Source: Pseudodonghicola flavimaris (GTDB taxonomy: Bacteria; Pseudomonadota; Alphaproteobacteria; Rhodobacterales; Rhodobacteraceae). From it: a stretch of 64,000 bases of DNA. Below the pieces are notes generated by a model. That model was not told the origin of the DNA and made no database searches. It saw only the letters and a list, made by a program, of their open reading frames with translations. Location of the stretch: assembly GCF_030164425.1 (NCBI RefSeq), contig NZ_JASNJD010000018.1, positions 1 through 64,000 on the forward strand, read 5' to 3'. Shown here in pieces: positions 25,608-34,513 of this stretch. The translations under genes and the position numbers were made by a program. Each line of letters opens with the position of its first letter. Position 1 is the first letter of the stretch.

Positions 25608-26110
25608 TGTCACTCCGTGGCGGTTCCCCTTCCCTGCTCCGACGGGGTCTCGATCTCCTCCCTATACCGGGGGGCGCGGCTTAAAAAGATGCGACGCGGC
25701 CCGAATGGTTGCCGCTGTGGCGGTGGATTATGTTTTCTAGGCACGCGTGGCGCATCGGCCACGTTCCGCGGGCACCCCGACAGGCCACAGAGGACGCCGG
25801 CCCGCCCCCCTCGGGATGACCCTCCCCGCGATCAGGATGTGTCCAAGGGGGTGACATTTCGGGAACCTGGTATCGAAATTCTGCCTCCTTTCGCATGACG
25901 CGGCGGCAGTCTATGTGCATATCCGGGAGTTTCGCTCTCAGCCAGGATGACGAGGGGCGCAGGCCCCCGCGCCGTTCGGGCAGGTATTTGGGATGAACGG
26001 GCGGCAGGTCCCGCCCCGGGGAACACCGGCAAGGAGCGTGGCGCGACGGCTTCCGTGCCACTGCAATGCCACTCAGCGCTTGTGGAAAGCATCGAAGGAA
26101 TTTCAGGGCC
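25608..26110. other. 503-bp gene-free stretch with a possible Rhodobacteraceae intergenic repeat
   Basis: No convincing gene on either strand. Near 25952-26001 a GGGG-cgcagg-CCCC hairpin element is followed by CAGGTATTTGGGATGAAC. From memory this resembles a hairpin plus GTATTTGG...GATGAA motif that recurs between genes in this bacterial family. The left part should hold the MarR promoter and the right part that of the DsbA-like gene. Confidence 0.35.
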
Positions 26111-26749
26111 ATGACGCGATTGATCTATGTGTACGACACCTTGTGCGGCTGGTGCTTTGTTGCCCGGCCCGAAATCAGCAAGCTCCACGCTGCCCTGCCG
26201 CCGGATTTTGAATTCCGGACGCTTCATGCCCACCTCTTCACGCATGACCATCCCTTTCCGATCAATGATGCGACGCTCGCGATGGTGAAAGAGGTCGGAT
26301 GGAAGGTCGGCCCCGAAAAGACCGGAGCAAGGATGTCCGAGGCCTACGTCTCGCTGCTTCAGACGCCGGGGCTGGTCCATGAATCCGGGCTCAGTGCCCG
26401 CGCGGCGGCGGCGGCGGACAGTCTGGATCCGGCGCGCGCCTACGACTTCGAGATGGCCCTGCAGGGCGCGGTTTTTGAACAGGGCGCGGATTTCCGGGAT
26501 CCGCAGGTGGTCCTGACCAACTGGACAGCCGTTGGCGGCGCCCCCGACGCGATGGAACGGGCGTTGGCGGATCCTGAAACCGAGAAACGCCAGCTTGAAA
26601 CGGCACGAATGGCGCATGCCCTCCTTGCGAGGGTCGGCGCCCGGGGAACGCCGACCTTGATACTGGAGCACCAAGGCCGCCTGAGCCTCCTTGACGCCTT
26701 TGACAGTGACGATGCCCTGACACGGTTGCGCGCACTCGGGCTTGCCTAG
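26111..26749 (+). CDS. DsbA-family thioredoxin-fold protein
   Basis: 212 residues from the ATG at 26111. The redox motif CGWC is at about residue 12 (YDTLCGWCFVARPE), with no signal peptide, so it is cytoplasmic, like FrnE/HCCA-isomerase-type members. The C-terminal cis-proline region is VGARGTPTLILEHQGR. Roles in this group include thiol-disulfide exchange and glutathione-dependent isomerisation. It stands alone, convergent with the luciferase-like gene, and the function is not deducible. Confidence 0.82.
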   Translation: MTRLIYVYDTLCGWCFVARPEISKLHAALPPDFEFRTLHAHLFTHDHPFPINDATLAMVKEVGWKVGPEKTGARMSEAYVSLLQTPGLVHESGLSARAAAAADSLDPARAYDFEMALQGAVFEQGADFRDPQVVLTNWTAVGGAPDAMERALADPETEKRQLETARMAHALLARVGARGTPTLILEHQGRLSLLDAFDSDDALTRLRALGLA

Positions 26750-26761
26750 GGCGGGAAACGA

Positions 26762-27715
26762 TCAGGCCGCCTCCAGCGCGGGCAGGACATGGGCCCCCAT
26801 TTCCTCGATCACCGATTGCGCCGACCGGCGCGAGGGTTTGAGGTTCAGCGCAACATGGCGCACGCCCAGGTCGCGATGCTGCAGCAGCCGCTCGGTCAGC
26901 GCCTTCCGGCCGATCCGCACCACGTTGTAAAAGCGCTGGTAGGGCGCCTCGGGGTTCGGATCGAGGTCGAAGAAGGAGGAGTAGCCATAGGCCGGAGGCG
27001 TGCCATCTCCGGCGGCAGATTTCAGCGCGGCAAGGATCTCACGGATCGCGGCGTCGTCATCCACGGCCCAGATCCAGGCATCGACGTTCCGCGCCAGCCA
27101 CTCGATCGGTTGACGGGACCGGCCCACGGCCATGATCGGCAGGCGGCCATGGACGGGTTTCGGATGCATGTCGAGGTTGCCCGAGAAGGTGCCGAAGCGC
27201 ATCGTCTCGGCGCGCGGGAAACGGTTTTCCGACAGCGTGCGGATGACCTCGACCGCCTCGCGGTAGCGTGCGCCACGGTCCTCGAAGTCGATGTTGAAGG
27301 CGGGATATTCCACGGGACGGTCGCCGGTGGAGAGCCCGAGGAGGAAGCGCCCCTCCGTCAGCCGGTCTACAGAAAGCGCCTGCTTCGCGACAGAGACCGG
27401 TTCGCGCAGCGGCAGCACGACGCCAGTGGTGCCAAGCGTGATCGTCGACGTGACGGCGGACAGATACCCCGCATAGACGAACGGATCGAGCATCTGCGCC
27501 GCATCCCCGAAGTTCGGGTCGTAGAAGGGCACATCGCGCAGCCAGATGCTGCCGAAGCCCGCATCCTCCGCCTGTTTCGCGACTGTCTGGTGATCCTTCA
27601 GCGTCGGAAAGGGGCTGTCGGGATAGGCCTCCAACGGTGTGATCAGGCCGACCGACAGGCGGTTTTCGGAGAAGGCGCGGCAAAAGCTCCGGGGCATCGC
27701 AGTGGTCTCAAGCAT
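26762..27715 (-). CDS. Luciferase-like (LLM-class) flavin oxidoreductase, copy A
   Basis: 317 residues, the F420/FMN luciferase-like TIM barrel. Characteristic stretches: SVGLITPLEAYP, EDAGFGSIWLRDVPFYDP, ITLGTTGVVLPLREPVSVAKQA, LSVDRLTEGRFLLGLSTGDRP and RLPIMAVGRSRQ. It is clearly paralogous to the gene at 29345 (shared DIDF, SGDRP and LRD blocks). Members oxidise small molecules with FMNH2 and oxygen, or use the flavin for transfer reactions. Last gene of a four-gene leftward operon with an old yellow enzyme. Confidence 0.88.
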   Translation of the reverse strand: MLETTAMPRSFCRAFSENRLSVGLITPLEAYPDSPFPTLKDHQTVAKQAEDAGFGSIWLRDVPFYDPNFGDAAQMLDPFVYAGYLSAVTSTITLGTTGVVLPLREPVSVAKQALSVDRLTEGRFLLGLSTGDRPVEYPAFNIDFEDRGARYREAVEVIRTLSENRFPRAETMRFGTFSGNLDMHPKPVHGRLPIMAVGRSRQPIEWLARNVDAWIWAVDDDAAIREILAALKSAAGDGTPPAYGYSSFFDLDPNPEAPYQRFYNVVRIGRKALTERLLQHRDLGVRHVALNLKPSRRSAQSVIEEMGAHVLPALEAA

Positions 27716-27726
27716 CGGAACCTCCG

Positions 27727-28218
27727 TCAGTCTTCCGCTTCGCCATCATGCGGCCAGAGCACATCGAGCTCGGACCGTCGGATCCGCCATTCTCCGTCCA
27801 CCCGGGCATACTCGTCGACATAGCGGCCCAGCAGCAGGAACGGGTGCTGCGCCCCGGGCCGGTCGGTAACGAAATCCAGCAGATAGCAGCTGCCCGTCGC
27901 GGTATCGGGGCCGGTCAGGGTGATCTCGTGATTGGCAATGGCATGGACGAAGGGGAAATGCCCGGCCTTGCGGCTGTCGAACATGTGGTAGGCGCTGGAA
28001 AGGCTCGCCTTGATCTCGTCCAGCCCCTTCATCGCCCCAACGGTGACGATCACCTCCGCATCCCCGGTAAAGACTTCTCCCATACGGCTGGCCTGATTGC
28101 CATCCAGCAGGGCGCTGTAATGCCTGCGCAGGGCGCGGATCTCCTCACGGTCGAGCAGCGCGGTGATGCGATCTTCGCGGGCGGTGTCCTTCTGGGACAG
28201 TTGCGTCATGTCAGTCAT
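27727..28218 (-). CDS. SnoaL/NTF2-like nuclear-transport-factor-2-fold protein
   Basis: 163 residues from the ATG at 28218, which overlaps the old yellow enzyme stop by 8 bp; ATG 28209 is an alternative. The cone-shaped NTF2 fold is suggested by ALLDREEIRALRRHYSALLDGNQ, VFTGDAEVIVTVGAMKGLDEIKASL, NHEITLTGPDTATGSCYLLDF and RYVDEYARVDGEWRIRRSELDVLW. Such SnoaL-like proteins act as isomerases, dehydratases or ring-hydroxylating small subunits. Its place amid flavin enzymes suggests an isomerase or dehydratase step. Confidence 0.78.
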   Translation of the reverse strand: MTDMTQLSQKDTAREDRITALLDREEIRALRRHYSALLDGNQASRMGEVFTGDAEVIVTVGAMKGLDEIKASLSSAYHMFDSRKAGHFPFVHAIANHEITLTGPDTATGSCYLLDFVTDRPGAQHPFLLLGRYVDEYARVDGEWRIRRSELDVLWPHDGEAED

Positions 28219-29329
28219 CGGTCCTGTCTTTCTGTTCTTCCCAGGTGGGGAAATCGGTGTATCCGGCAGCGCCAGCGCCGCCGTAGAAGGCCTCACGCGG
28301 GGCGGTGTTGATCGACCAGCCGTTCCGCATCCGCGCCACCAGATCGGGGTTGGCGATAAACGGTCGGCCGAAGGCGACCAGATCCAGCGCGCCGTCCTTC
28401 AGCGCCTGTTCGGCGGTCTCAGGCGTGAAGCCGCCCGCGGCGATCAGCGTGCCGGTGAAGGTCTTGCGAAACTGCGCCGGGAACCTGTCGGGCATGGCCG
28501 CGCCGCCGATGGTCAGCTGGTCGCTGAGATGGACATAGGCGGGCCGGCGCACCTCCAGCGCCGCGGCCACGGCCAGCCAGGTTTCGGCCTCGTCGTCGTA
28601 GCCGGCCATGCCCGACAGGCGCCCGAAAGGCGAGATACGCACCCCGGTGCGCTCCGTCCCGATCTCGGCCGCCACCGCATCGATGGTCTCCATCAGGAAG
28701 CGCAGGCGGTTCCCGATGCTGCCGCCGTAGCGATCGGTCCGCCGGTTGGAACCGGCGTTGATGAATTGCTCGAAGAGATAGCCGTTGGCGCCGTGAATCT
28801 CGACCCCGTCGAAGCCCGCGCGCAGGGCGCGCCGGGCGGCACTGACGAAATCGGCGGTGACACGGGCGACCTCCTCCGTCTCAAGCGCCCGGGGCGCGGA
28901 GGCAGGGAGCTGAGCGGGCTGACCGTCGGGGCCAAGAGCGAAGGAGAACGCCCCCGCACCACGTTGCGCACTGGCCGAGACCGGCGCGCCGCCGCCCGGT
29001 TGCAGCGAGGTATGCGAGACGCGGCCCACATGCCAGAGCTGCACGAAGATGCGCCCGCCACGGTCGTGTACCGCCTGCGTGACTTGCGCCCAGCCCGCCT
29101 CCTGCGCGTCGGTGTAGATGCCCGGGGTGTAGAGATAGCCGTTGCCCTCCGGACTGACCGGCGCACCTTCGGTGATCAGCAGCCCAGCGTCGGCCCGCTG
29201 CGCATAGTAGAGTGCGGTCTGGTCGTCCGGCACGCCGGTCTCGGCGCGCGACCGGGTCATCGGCGCCATCACGACGCGGTTCGGCAGGGACAGGCCCGCA
29301 AGATCGTAAGGGGTGAAGAGACGGGACAT
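28211..29329 (-). CDS. Old yellow enzyme, ene-reductase (NemA-like)
   Basis: 372 residues. FMN-binding start LFTPYDLAGLSLPNRVVMAPMTRSRA; active-site block GRIFVQLWHVGRVSH; catalytic and substrate residues in GFDGVEIHGANGYLFEQFI; and NRRTDRYGGSIGNRLRFLMETIDAV. It reduces activated C=C bonds (or nitro groups/nitrate esters) with NAD(P)H. It lies between the two luciferase-like genes and is co-transcribed with them. Confidence 0.93.
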   Translation of the reverse strand: MSRLFTPYDLAGLSLPNRVVMAPMTRSRAETGVPDDQTALYYAQRADAGLLITEGAPVSPEGNGYLYTPGIYTDAQEAGWAQVTQAVHDRGGRIFVQLWHVGRVSHTSLQPGGGAPVSASAQRGAGAFSFALGPDGQPAQLPASAPRALETEEVARVTADFVSAARRALRAGFDGVEIHGANGYLFEQFINAGSNRRTDRYGGSIGNRLRFLMETIDAVAAEIGTERTGVRISPFGRLSGMAGYDDEAETWLAVAAALEVRRPAYVHLSDQLTIGGAAMPDRFPAQFRKTFTGTLIAAGGFTPETAEQALKDGALDLVAFGRPFIANPDLVARMRNGWSINTAPREAFYGGAGAAGYTDFPTWEEQKDRTDD

Positions 29330-29344
29330 GGGAAGGTCCTTCGG

Positions 29345-30331
29345 TCAGGAGAGAGAGGGAAAGCGCGGCAGCACGTCGCGTTCGAGATCGGCAAGCACAT
29401 CCGCCATCGGGCGGGTGGTGAAGCGCGGGTTCAGCGCGATATGGTTCACCCCGGCGTCGCGCGCCCGCTCCATGAAATCGGCGAGGCTCCTGCTGCCGGT
29501 CTTGAAGCCCGCACGCCCGCGTTCGAACGGCCGGTCGCGATCCCGCGACAGGTGCAGGAACCCGGCGATGCCATAGGGCTTGAAGATCCCGCCAGTGGCG
29601 GCGCGCCAGTCGGCAACCGCCTGCGGCAGGTCCGGCCCGGCCGGAGCGGGAACGATGACACCCTCCATCCTGGCGCCGATCCAGGCGATGTCCTGCCCGG
29701 CGCGGCCGATGGCGAGCGCCGGCGTGCGCCCCTGCGGCGGCTTCGGCAGCACGTCGAACCCGCCGGGCGAGGCGCCGAAATGCGGAGTGTCATAGGCGGG
29801 CGCCTGGGTTTCGGAGAACCGGCGATAGAGGTCAAATATCGCGCGGAACCGCCCGGCGCGGGTATCGAAGTCGATGTCGAAGAGCGGGTATTCCCGGGGC
29901 CGGTCGCCCGAGGAGAACCCCGCCAGCATCCTGCCTCCCGACAACTGGTCGAGAGTGGCGACCTGGCGGGCCAGCAGGTTCGGGTCGCGGAACGGCAGGA
30001 CGATCCCCGCGGTGCCAAGGGCGATCTTCCGGGTCGCGGTGGACAGCGCGGCGATATAGGTCAGCGGCTCGAACACCTGCCCCGCATCGCCGTATTGCGG
30101 ATCGAAGAAGGGAATGTCGCGCAGCCACAACCCGCTGATGCCGATCGCCTCCGCCTGCCGCGCGGCGTCGATATGGCCCTGCATCGTCGGGATGCCGTCG
30201 CCGGTCGGATAGGTCTCCAGCGGCAGGATCAGCCCGAGTGTCATCTCCCCCGGCGCAAAGAGGCGCCGAAAGCCCGCGTGGCGGGTGACGGCGGTGGAGA
30301 GCTCTGCATCAGGCGCACGGTTGCGGGTCAT
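29345..30331 (-). CDS. Luciferase-like (LLM-class) flavin oxidoreductase, copy B
   Basis: 328 residues, same subfamily as the gene at 26762: TLGLILPLETYP, GISGLWLRDIPFFDPQYGD, IALGTAGIVLPFRDPNLLARQV and LAGFSSGDRPREYPLFDIDF. The first gene of the four-gene leftward operon, divergent from the LysR gene, so the likely main target of that regulator. Two copies in one operon suggest either a heteromeric enzyme, as in bacterial luciferase, or two related steps. Confidence 0.88.
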   Translation of the reverse strand: MTRNRAPDAELSTAVTRHAGFRRLFAPGEMTLGLILPLETYPTGDGIPTMQGHIDAARQAEAIGISGLWLRDIPFFDPQYGDAGQVFEPLTYIAALSTATRKIALGTAGIVLPFRDPNLLARQVATLDQLSGGRMLAGFSSGDRPREYPLFDIDFDTRAGRFRAIFDLYRRFSETQAPAYDTPHFGASPGGFDVLPKPPQGRTPALAIGRAGQDIAWIGARMEGVIVPAPAGPDLPQAVADWRAATGGIFKPYGIAGFLHLSRDRDRPFERGRAGFKTGSRSLADFMERARDAGVNHIALNPRFTTRPMADVLADLERDVLPRFPSLS

Positions 30332-30385
30332 CGGACGATCCTTTCAGAACCGCAATCTATTGATCCGGCCAGAAAAGATAATATG

Positions 30386-30418
30386 CTTTGAATTCCCTTC
30401 ATTCCGTCTTTGAATTCC
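30386..30418. promoter_or_regulatory. Tandem CTTTGAATTCC repeats in the LysR/LLM divergent promoter
   Basis: CTTTGAATTCC occurs at 30386-30396 and 30408-30418, start to start 22 bp (two helical turns), in the 90-bp region between divergent genes. Phased repeats here fit LysR-protein binding to recognition and activation sites. The second copy ends 4 bp before the LysR ATG. Confidence 0.5.
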
Positions 30419-30421
30419 ATA

Positions 30422-31348
30422 ATGCCAGATACAGAAGACCCCTTCTCCGGGGTTCGAGAGTTTGTCGGGGCCGTTCGCACCGGCTCTTTCACGGCGGCGG
30501 GGGCCATCCTCGGCCTGACCGGCTCGGCCGTCGGCAAGAGCGTTACCCGGCTGGAAGCGCGGCTGGGCACCAAACTGCTGCACCGCACCACCCGGCGGCT
30601 GTCGCTGACCCCCGAAGGGCAACGGTATTTCGATGGCTGGGTGGCGATCCTGTCAGATGTCGAGGGACTGGAAAAATCGGTTACCGCCGGCAGCGGGCAG
30701 ATCGCCGGACGGCTCCATGTCCACCTGCCGGCCGCCTTCGGACGCCGCCACGTGATGCCGGTGCTGATACGGCTGGCGGCGGTGCATCCGGCGCTGGACC
30801 TCTCCATCACCTTCACCGAACGGCGGGTGAACATGATCGAGGACGGCGTGGACCTGGTGGTGCGGATCGGCGCGCTGTCGGACGATCCGGATCTGGTGGC
30901 GCGCAAGCTGGGGCGGCAGCGGCTGGTGATCTGCGCCAGCCCCGACTACCTTGCGGCGCATGGCCCGCTGTCGGCACCGGCCGACCTGACCGGCCATGAC
31001 TGCATCATCGGCAGCCGCCGCGTCTCGGTCCCTCCGGCCTGGTTGCTGCGGCTGGCCGACGGAACGACGACCTCCCAGCAGATCCGCGCCCGGCACGAGT
31101 TCAGTGACGGCGACGCCATGCTGAACGCTGCGCTCGCCGGCGCCGGGCTCGCCCAGCTACCGACCTGGCTGGTCGGCAGCGCGCTGGCCTCGGGCGCGCT
31201 GGTTCCGGTGCTGGAACCCTTCTCCGGCGCCGAGATGCCGATCCACGCGGTCTGGCCCCGCTCACGCTATCTCAAGCCCGGACAACGGGCGCTGATCGAT
31301 GCGCTGGTGGCGGATGCGGCCCGCCCCGAGGCAGGCTACTGGCTTTAG
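30422..31348 (+). CDS. LysR-family transcriptional regulator
   Basis: 308 residues from the ATG at 30422; a TTG four codons upstream has no better ribosome site. N-terminal helix-turn-helix: FVGAVRTGSFTAAGAILGLTGSAVGKSVTRLEARLGTKLLHRTTRRLSLT. The effector domain includes GRLHVHLPAAFGRRHVMPVL and ERRVNMIEDGVDLVVRIG, typical of the DsdC/AaeR-like branch that often sits beside oxidoreductases. Likely controls the divergent flavin operon. Confidence 0.9.
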   Translation: MPDTEDPFSGVREFVGAVRTGSFTAAGAILGLTGSAVGKSVTRLEARLGTKLLHRTTRRLSLTPEGQRYFDGWVAILSDVEGLEKSVTAGSGQIAGRLHVHLPAAFGRRHVMPVLIRLAAVHPALDLSITFTERRVNMIEDGVDLVVRIGALSDDPDLVARKLGRQRLVICASPDYLAAHGPLSAPADLTGHDCIIGSRRVSVPPAWLLRLADGTTTSQQIRARHEFSDGDAMLNAALAGAGLAQLPTWLVGSALASGALVPVLEPFSGAEMPIHAVWPRSRYLKPGQRALIDALVADAARPEAGYWL

Positions 31349-31430
31349 ACGGTCCGGTTTGCCCTCGCCGCCCGGGATAGGCCCGTGGCCCGTCGCAGAG
31401 CGTTGCACGAGGGTCCCGGCCCGCGCCGAA

Positions 31431-31448
31431 GTCCCGCCGGCGCGGGAC
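31431..31448 (+). terminator. Possible stem-loop after the LysR gene
   Basis: GTCCCGC and GCGGGAC form a 7-bp stem around CGGC, 82 bp after the LysR stop. No T-tract follows (GTAGGG), so weak as a terminator. A TTGACA at 31456-31461 could be a -35 element for the phosphorylase gene; I see no convincing -10 at the right distance. Confidence 0.3.
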
Positions 31449-31524
31449 GTAGGGTTTGACACATCAGGCAAAACCCGGAAAACAGGTGGGACCCCTCCTG
31501 ACCTGACAACTGTTTCCGGTGACG

Positions 31525-33264
31525 ATGACGATCAATGCTTTCCACGCGCGGCTGACGGATCTGGTCCGCCGGATCTATCCCGAATACGACGCCCATATCG
31601 TGGTCAGTCAGATCATCGACGCCTTCTGGCCGGAGGGCAGCCATCGGCGGCACCGGGCACGCTCACCCAGCAACCGGCTCTGGTCGGAGAAGGACGCACT
31701 GCTGATCACCTACGGCAATTCGATCACCGACGGCTCGCACAAACCGCTGGACCTGCTGCACGACTTCCTGACCCGCTACCTCTCCGGGGTGACCAACGGG
31801 GTCCATATCCTGCCCTTCTTCCCCTTCACCTCGGACGACGGTTTCGCGGTGACCGATTACCGGGCGGTGAACCCGCAGCTGGGGGAATGGTCCGATATCG
31901 GCCGCATCGCCGAGCGGTTCCACCTGATGTCGGATCTGGTGCTGAACCATGTCTCCAGCCAGGGCACCTGGTTCAACGCCTACCGTCAGGGGCTGGCCCC
32001 CTACGATCACTTCTTCTTCGAGGCCGACCCGGAAGACGACCTGTCGCAGGTGGTGCGGCCGCGCACCACGCCGCTGCTGCAGGAGGTGGAGACCAAATCC
32101 GGCCCCCGCCATGTCTGGTGCACCTTCAGCCACGATCAGGTGGACCTGAACTTCCGCAATCCCGAAGTGCTGCTGGAGATGCTGCGTATCATCCGGCTGC
32201 ATATCGACAAGGGGGTGCGCATCCTGCGGCTCGACGCTGTGGCCTTCCTGTGGAAGGAGGTCGGCACCAGCTGCATTCACCTGCCGCAGACCCATGCCAT
32301 CGTCCAGCTGATGCGGCTGCTGTGCGACTATGCCACCGAGCCGGTGGTGTTGCTGACCGAGACCAACGTACCACGGACCGAGAACCTCAGCTATTTCGGC
32401 AACCGCAACGAGGCACATGCGGTCTACAACTTCCCGCTGCCGCCGCTGATCCTGCATGCGATGCAGTCGGGCACCGCCTATTACCTGCACAAATGGCAAT
32501 CGGCGATGCCGCCGGCGCAGATGGGGTGCGCCTATCTGAACTTCACCGCCAGCCATGACGGGATCGGCATGCGCCCCGCCGAAGGGGTGCTGCCGGCCGA
32601 GGAAAAGGCGCGGATGATCGAGACCGTCCGGGAGGCCGGCGGTCTGGTCTCGATGCGGGCGCTGCCGCAGGGCGGCGAGGAACCCTATGAGCTGAACTGT
32701 TCGCTGTTCGATGCGATGCGGCGCACCTTCGCCGGCGAGGATGACCATCACCTGGCCAGGTTCCTGTGTTCGCAGACCATCGTGATGTCGCTGGAGGGGA
32801 TCCCGGCCTTCTATATCCATTCGCTGCTGGCCACCCCCAACGATCATGAGGCGGTGGAGCGGCGCGGCATGAACCGCGCGATCAACCGCCATCGCTGGCA
32901 TTATCCCGATCTGCTGGAAAAGCTGGCCGACCCGTCGTCGGACCAGTCGCATGTGCTGGGGGCGATGTCGGCGCGGCTGCGCATCCGGGCCCGTCAGCCC
33001 GCCTTTCATCCCAACGCGACGCAATTCACCCTGCGGCTTGAGGACCGGCTGTTCGGCGTCTGGCGACAGAGCCTGGACCGCAACCAGTCGATCTTCGCGA
33101 TCCACAACGTCAGCAGCGAGCCGGTGCTGCTGAGCCCCTCGACCATAAACCTGATCGAGGACGACCACTGGGTCGATCTGCTGTCGCAGGAGGATGTGGT
33201 GGCCACCGGCCCCAGCATCCCCTTCGCCCCCTATCAGTGCCGCTGGATCTCCAACCGCAGCTGA
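31525..33264 (+). CDS. Glucosylglycerate phosphorylase-like GH13 enzyme (sucrose-phosphorylase subfamily)
   Basis: 579 residues from the ATG at 31525. GH13 catalytic set: the nucleophile aspartate in VRILRLDAVAFLWKE, acid/base glutamate in VVLLTETNVP and third acid in NFTASHDGIGMRP. The block GVHILPFFPFTSDDGFAVTDY is typical of sucrose-phosphorylase relatives. Length and the adjoining glucosyl-3-phosphoglycerate synthase and phosphatase genes point to glucosylglycerate phosphorylase, which splits glucosylglycerate with phosphate into glucose 1-phosphate and glycerate. Sucrose phosphorylase is less likely on context. No clear ribosome site. The gene runs towards the synthase gene, with stops 19 bp apart. 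Confidence 0.82.
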   Translation: MTINAFHARLTDLVRRIYPEYDAHIVVSQIIDAFWPEGSHRRHRARSPSNRLWSEKDALLITYGNSITDGSHKPLDLLHDFLTRYLSGVTNGVHILPFFPFTSDDGFAVTDYRAVNPQLGEWSDIGRIAERFHLMSDLVLNHVSSQGTWFNAYRQGLAPYDHFFFEADPEDDLSQVVRPRTTPLLQEVETKSGPRHVWCTFSHDQVDLNFRNPEVLLEMLRIIRLHIDKGVRILRLDAVAFLWKEVGTSCIHLPQTHAIVQLMRLLCDYATEPVVLLTETNVPRTENLSYFGNRNEAHAVYNFPLPPLILHAMQSGTAYYLHKWQSAMPPAQMGCAYLNFTASHDGIGMRPAEGVLPAEEKARMIETVREAGGLVSMRALPQGGEEPYELNCSLFDAMRRTFAGEDDHHLARFLCSQTIVMSLEGIPAFYIHSLLATPNDHEAVERRGMNRAINRHRWHYPDLLEKLADPSSDQSHVLGAMSARLRIRARQPAFHPNATQFTLRLEDRLFGVWRQSLDRNQSIFAIHNVSSEPVLLSPSTINLIEDDHWVDLLSQEDVVATGPSIPFAPYQCRWISNRS

Positions 33265-33283
33265 ACGCGGCGCGGGTCCGGCC

Positions 33284-34513
33284 TCAGGTCTCGGGGGCGA
33301 ATTCCTCCAGATCGCCGGCAACGGCCCGGCGCATATCGCTCAGAAACTCCGGATCGGCCGCATGCACCCGGTTCCAGGTCGGGATGAAGGGGCTTTCATG
33401 CGGGTTGTCGATGAACACCTGTCCGGCGCGAATGATGTTCTCGGCAAAAAGCTCGATGGATTTCTCTTCCTTGTGGCGATCCACCGCCAGGCCGTTCATC
33501 CGCGCATCGTTGTAATAGCTGTCGAGAAGATCCAGCGCGCAACGGTAATAGGTCGCCTTCAGCGTGCGGAACACATTGGGGGTGAAGACGGTGCCATCGG
33601 CCGCCAGCTTGCGGAAGATCGCCTTGCAGATATCGGTAGACATCCGGCTGAGACCGCGGCTGGCATCCTCTTCGGACAGCTCCTGGTGCTTGTGATCGTA
33701 GGCGTCCGAGATCTCCACCTGACAGACCGACTGCGGCGCCAGATTGCGCCAGGCCTCGGACAGCACGCCGATCTCCAGCCCCCAGTCCGAGGGGATGCGC
33801 AGGTCGGGCAGCGTGGGCGTGCGCATGGCGAATTCGCCCGACAGCGGATAGCGGAAGCTGCGCAGGTAATCGAGGTAATCGCGGTCCCCCACCACCCGTT
33901 TCAGCGCGATCAGCAGCGGGCTGACCAGCAGCCGGGTCACCCGGCCGTTCAACTTGCCGTCGCCGATCCGGGGGTAATAGCCCTTGGCCATCTGATAGGG
34001 GAAGGCCGGGTTGGCGACCGGATAGATCAGCCGCGCCAGCATATCGCGATCATAGGTGAGGATATCGCAATCGTGCAGCGCCAGCACCGAACTGTCGGCG
34101 CAGGCGATCAGATAGCCCATCGCGGTCCAGACGTTCTTGCCCTTGCCGGGCTCCTGCGGCGCCAGCCCCAGATCCTCCAGCCGCTGCATCAGCGCGGTCA
34201 TCCGCGGGCTGTCGTTCCAGATCACCACATGGTTTTGCGGCAGCCGGCCGAAGAAGGCCTGGGCATGGCGATACTGCGCCTCGTCCGCCTGATCCAGCCC
34301 GATGATGATCCGGTGCAGATAGGGCACCGCGGAGAGTTCATCGAGGATATGCGGCAGCGCCTCGCCCTCCAGCTCGGAATAGAGCGAGGGCAGGATCAGG
34401 CTGATCTTGCGGGATTCCGCAAAGGCCGAGAGCTCATAGCTCAGATCGTCCAGATCGCGGGTGCGCAGGTTGTGCAGCGTCGCGATATTGCCGTTCTGGT
34501 GGAAATCAGCCAT
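33284..34513 (-). CDS. gpgS: Glucosyl-3-phosphoglycerate synthase-like glycosyltransferase (GT81)
   Basis: 409 residues. GT-A fold: KISLILPSLYSELEGEALP, RIIIGLDQADEAQY, PGKGKNVWTAMGYL, and the metal-binding DCD in ALHDCDILTYDRDML, followed by KGYYPRIGDGKLNGRVTRLLV and SDWGLEIGVLSEAW. From family knowledge it joins glucose from an NDP-sugar to 3-phosphoglycerate in the cytoplasm, the first step to the compatible solute glucosylglycerate. A mannosyl variant is possible, but the adjacent phosphorylase supports glucosyl. Its start overlaps the phosphatase stop by 8 bp. Confidence 0.85.
   Translation of the reverse strand: MADFHQNGNIATLHNLRTRDLDDLSYELSAFAESRKISLILPSLYSELEGEALPHILDELSAVPYLHRIIIGLDQADEAQYRHAQAFFGRLPQNHVVIWNDSPRMTALMQRLEDLGLAPQEPGKGKNVWTAMGYLIACADSSVLALHDCDILTYDRDMLARLIYPVANPAFPYQMAKGYYPRIGDGKLNGRVTRLLVSPLLIALKRVVGDRDYLDYLRSFRYPLSGEFAMRTPTLPDLRIPSDWGLEIGVLSEAWRNLAPQSVCQVEISDAYDHKHQELSEEDASRGLSRMSTDICKAIFRKLAADGTVFTPNVFRTLKATYYRCALDLLDSYYNDARMNGLAVDRHKEEKSIELFAENIIRAGQVFIDNPHESPFIPTWNRVHAADPEFLSDMRRAVAGDLEEFAPET

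Noticed and set aside
25830-25930. A stretch suggesting an insertion-sequence end or transposase remnant
   Set aside because: The translated pieces are too short and no inverted repeats or duplicated target could be found.
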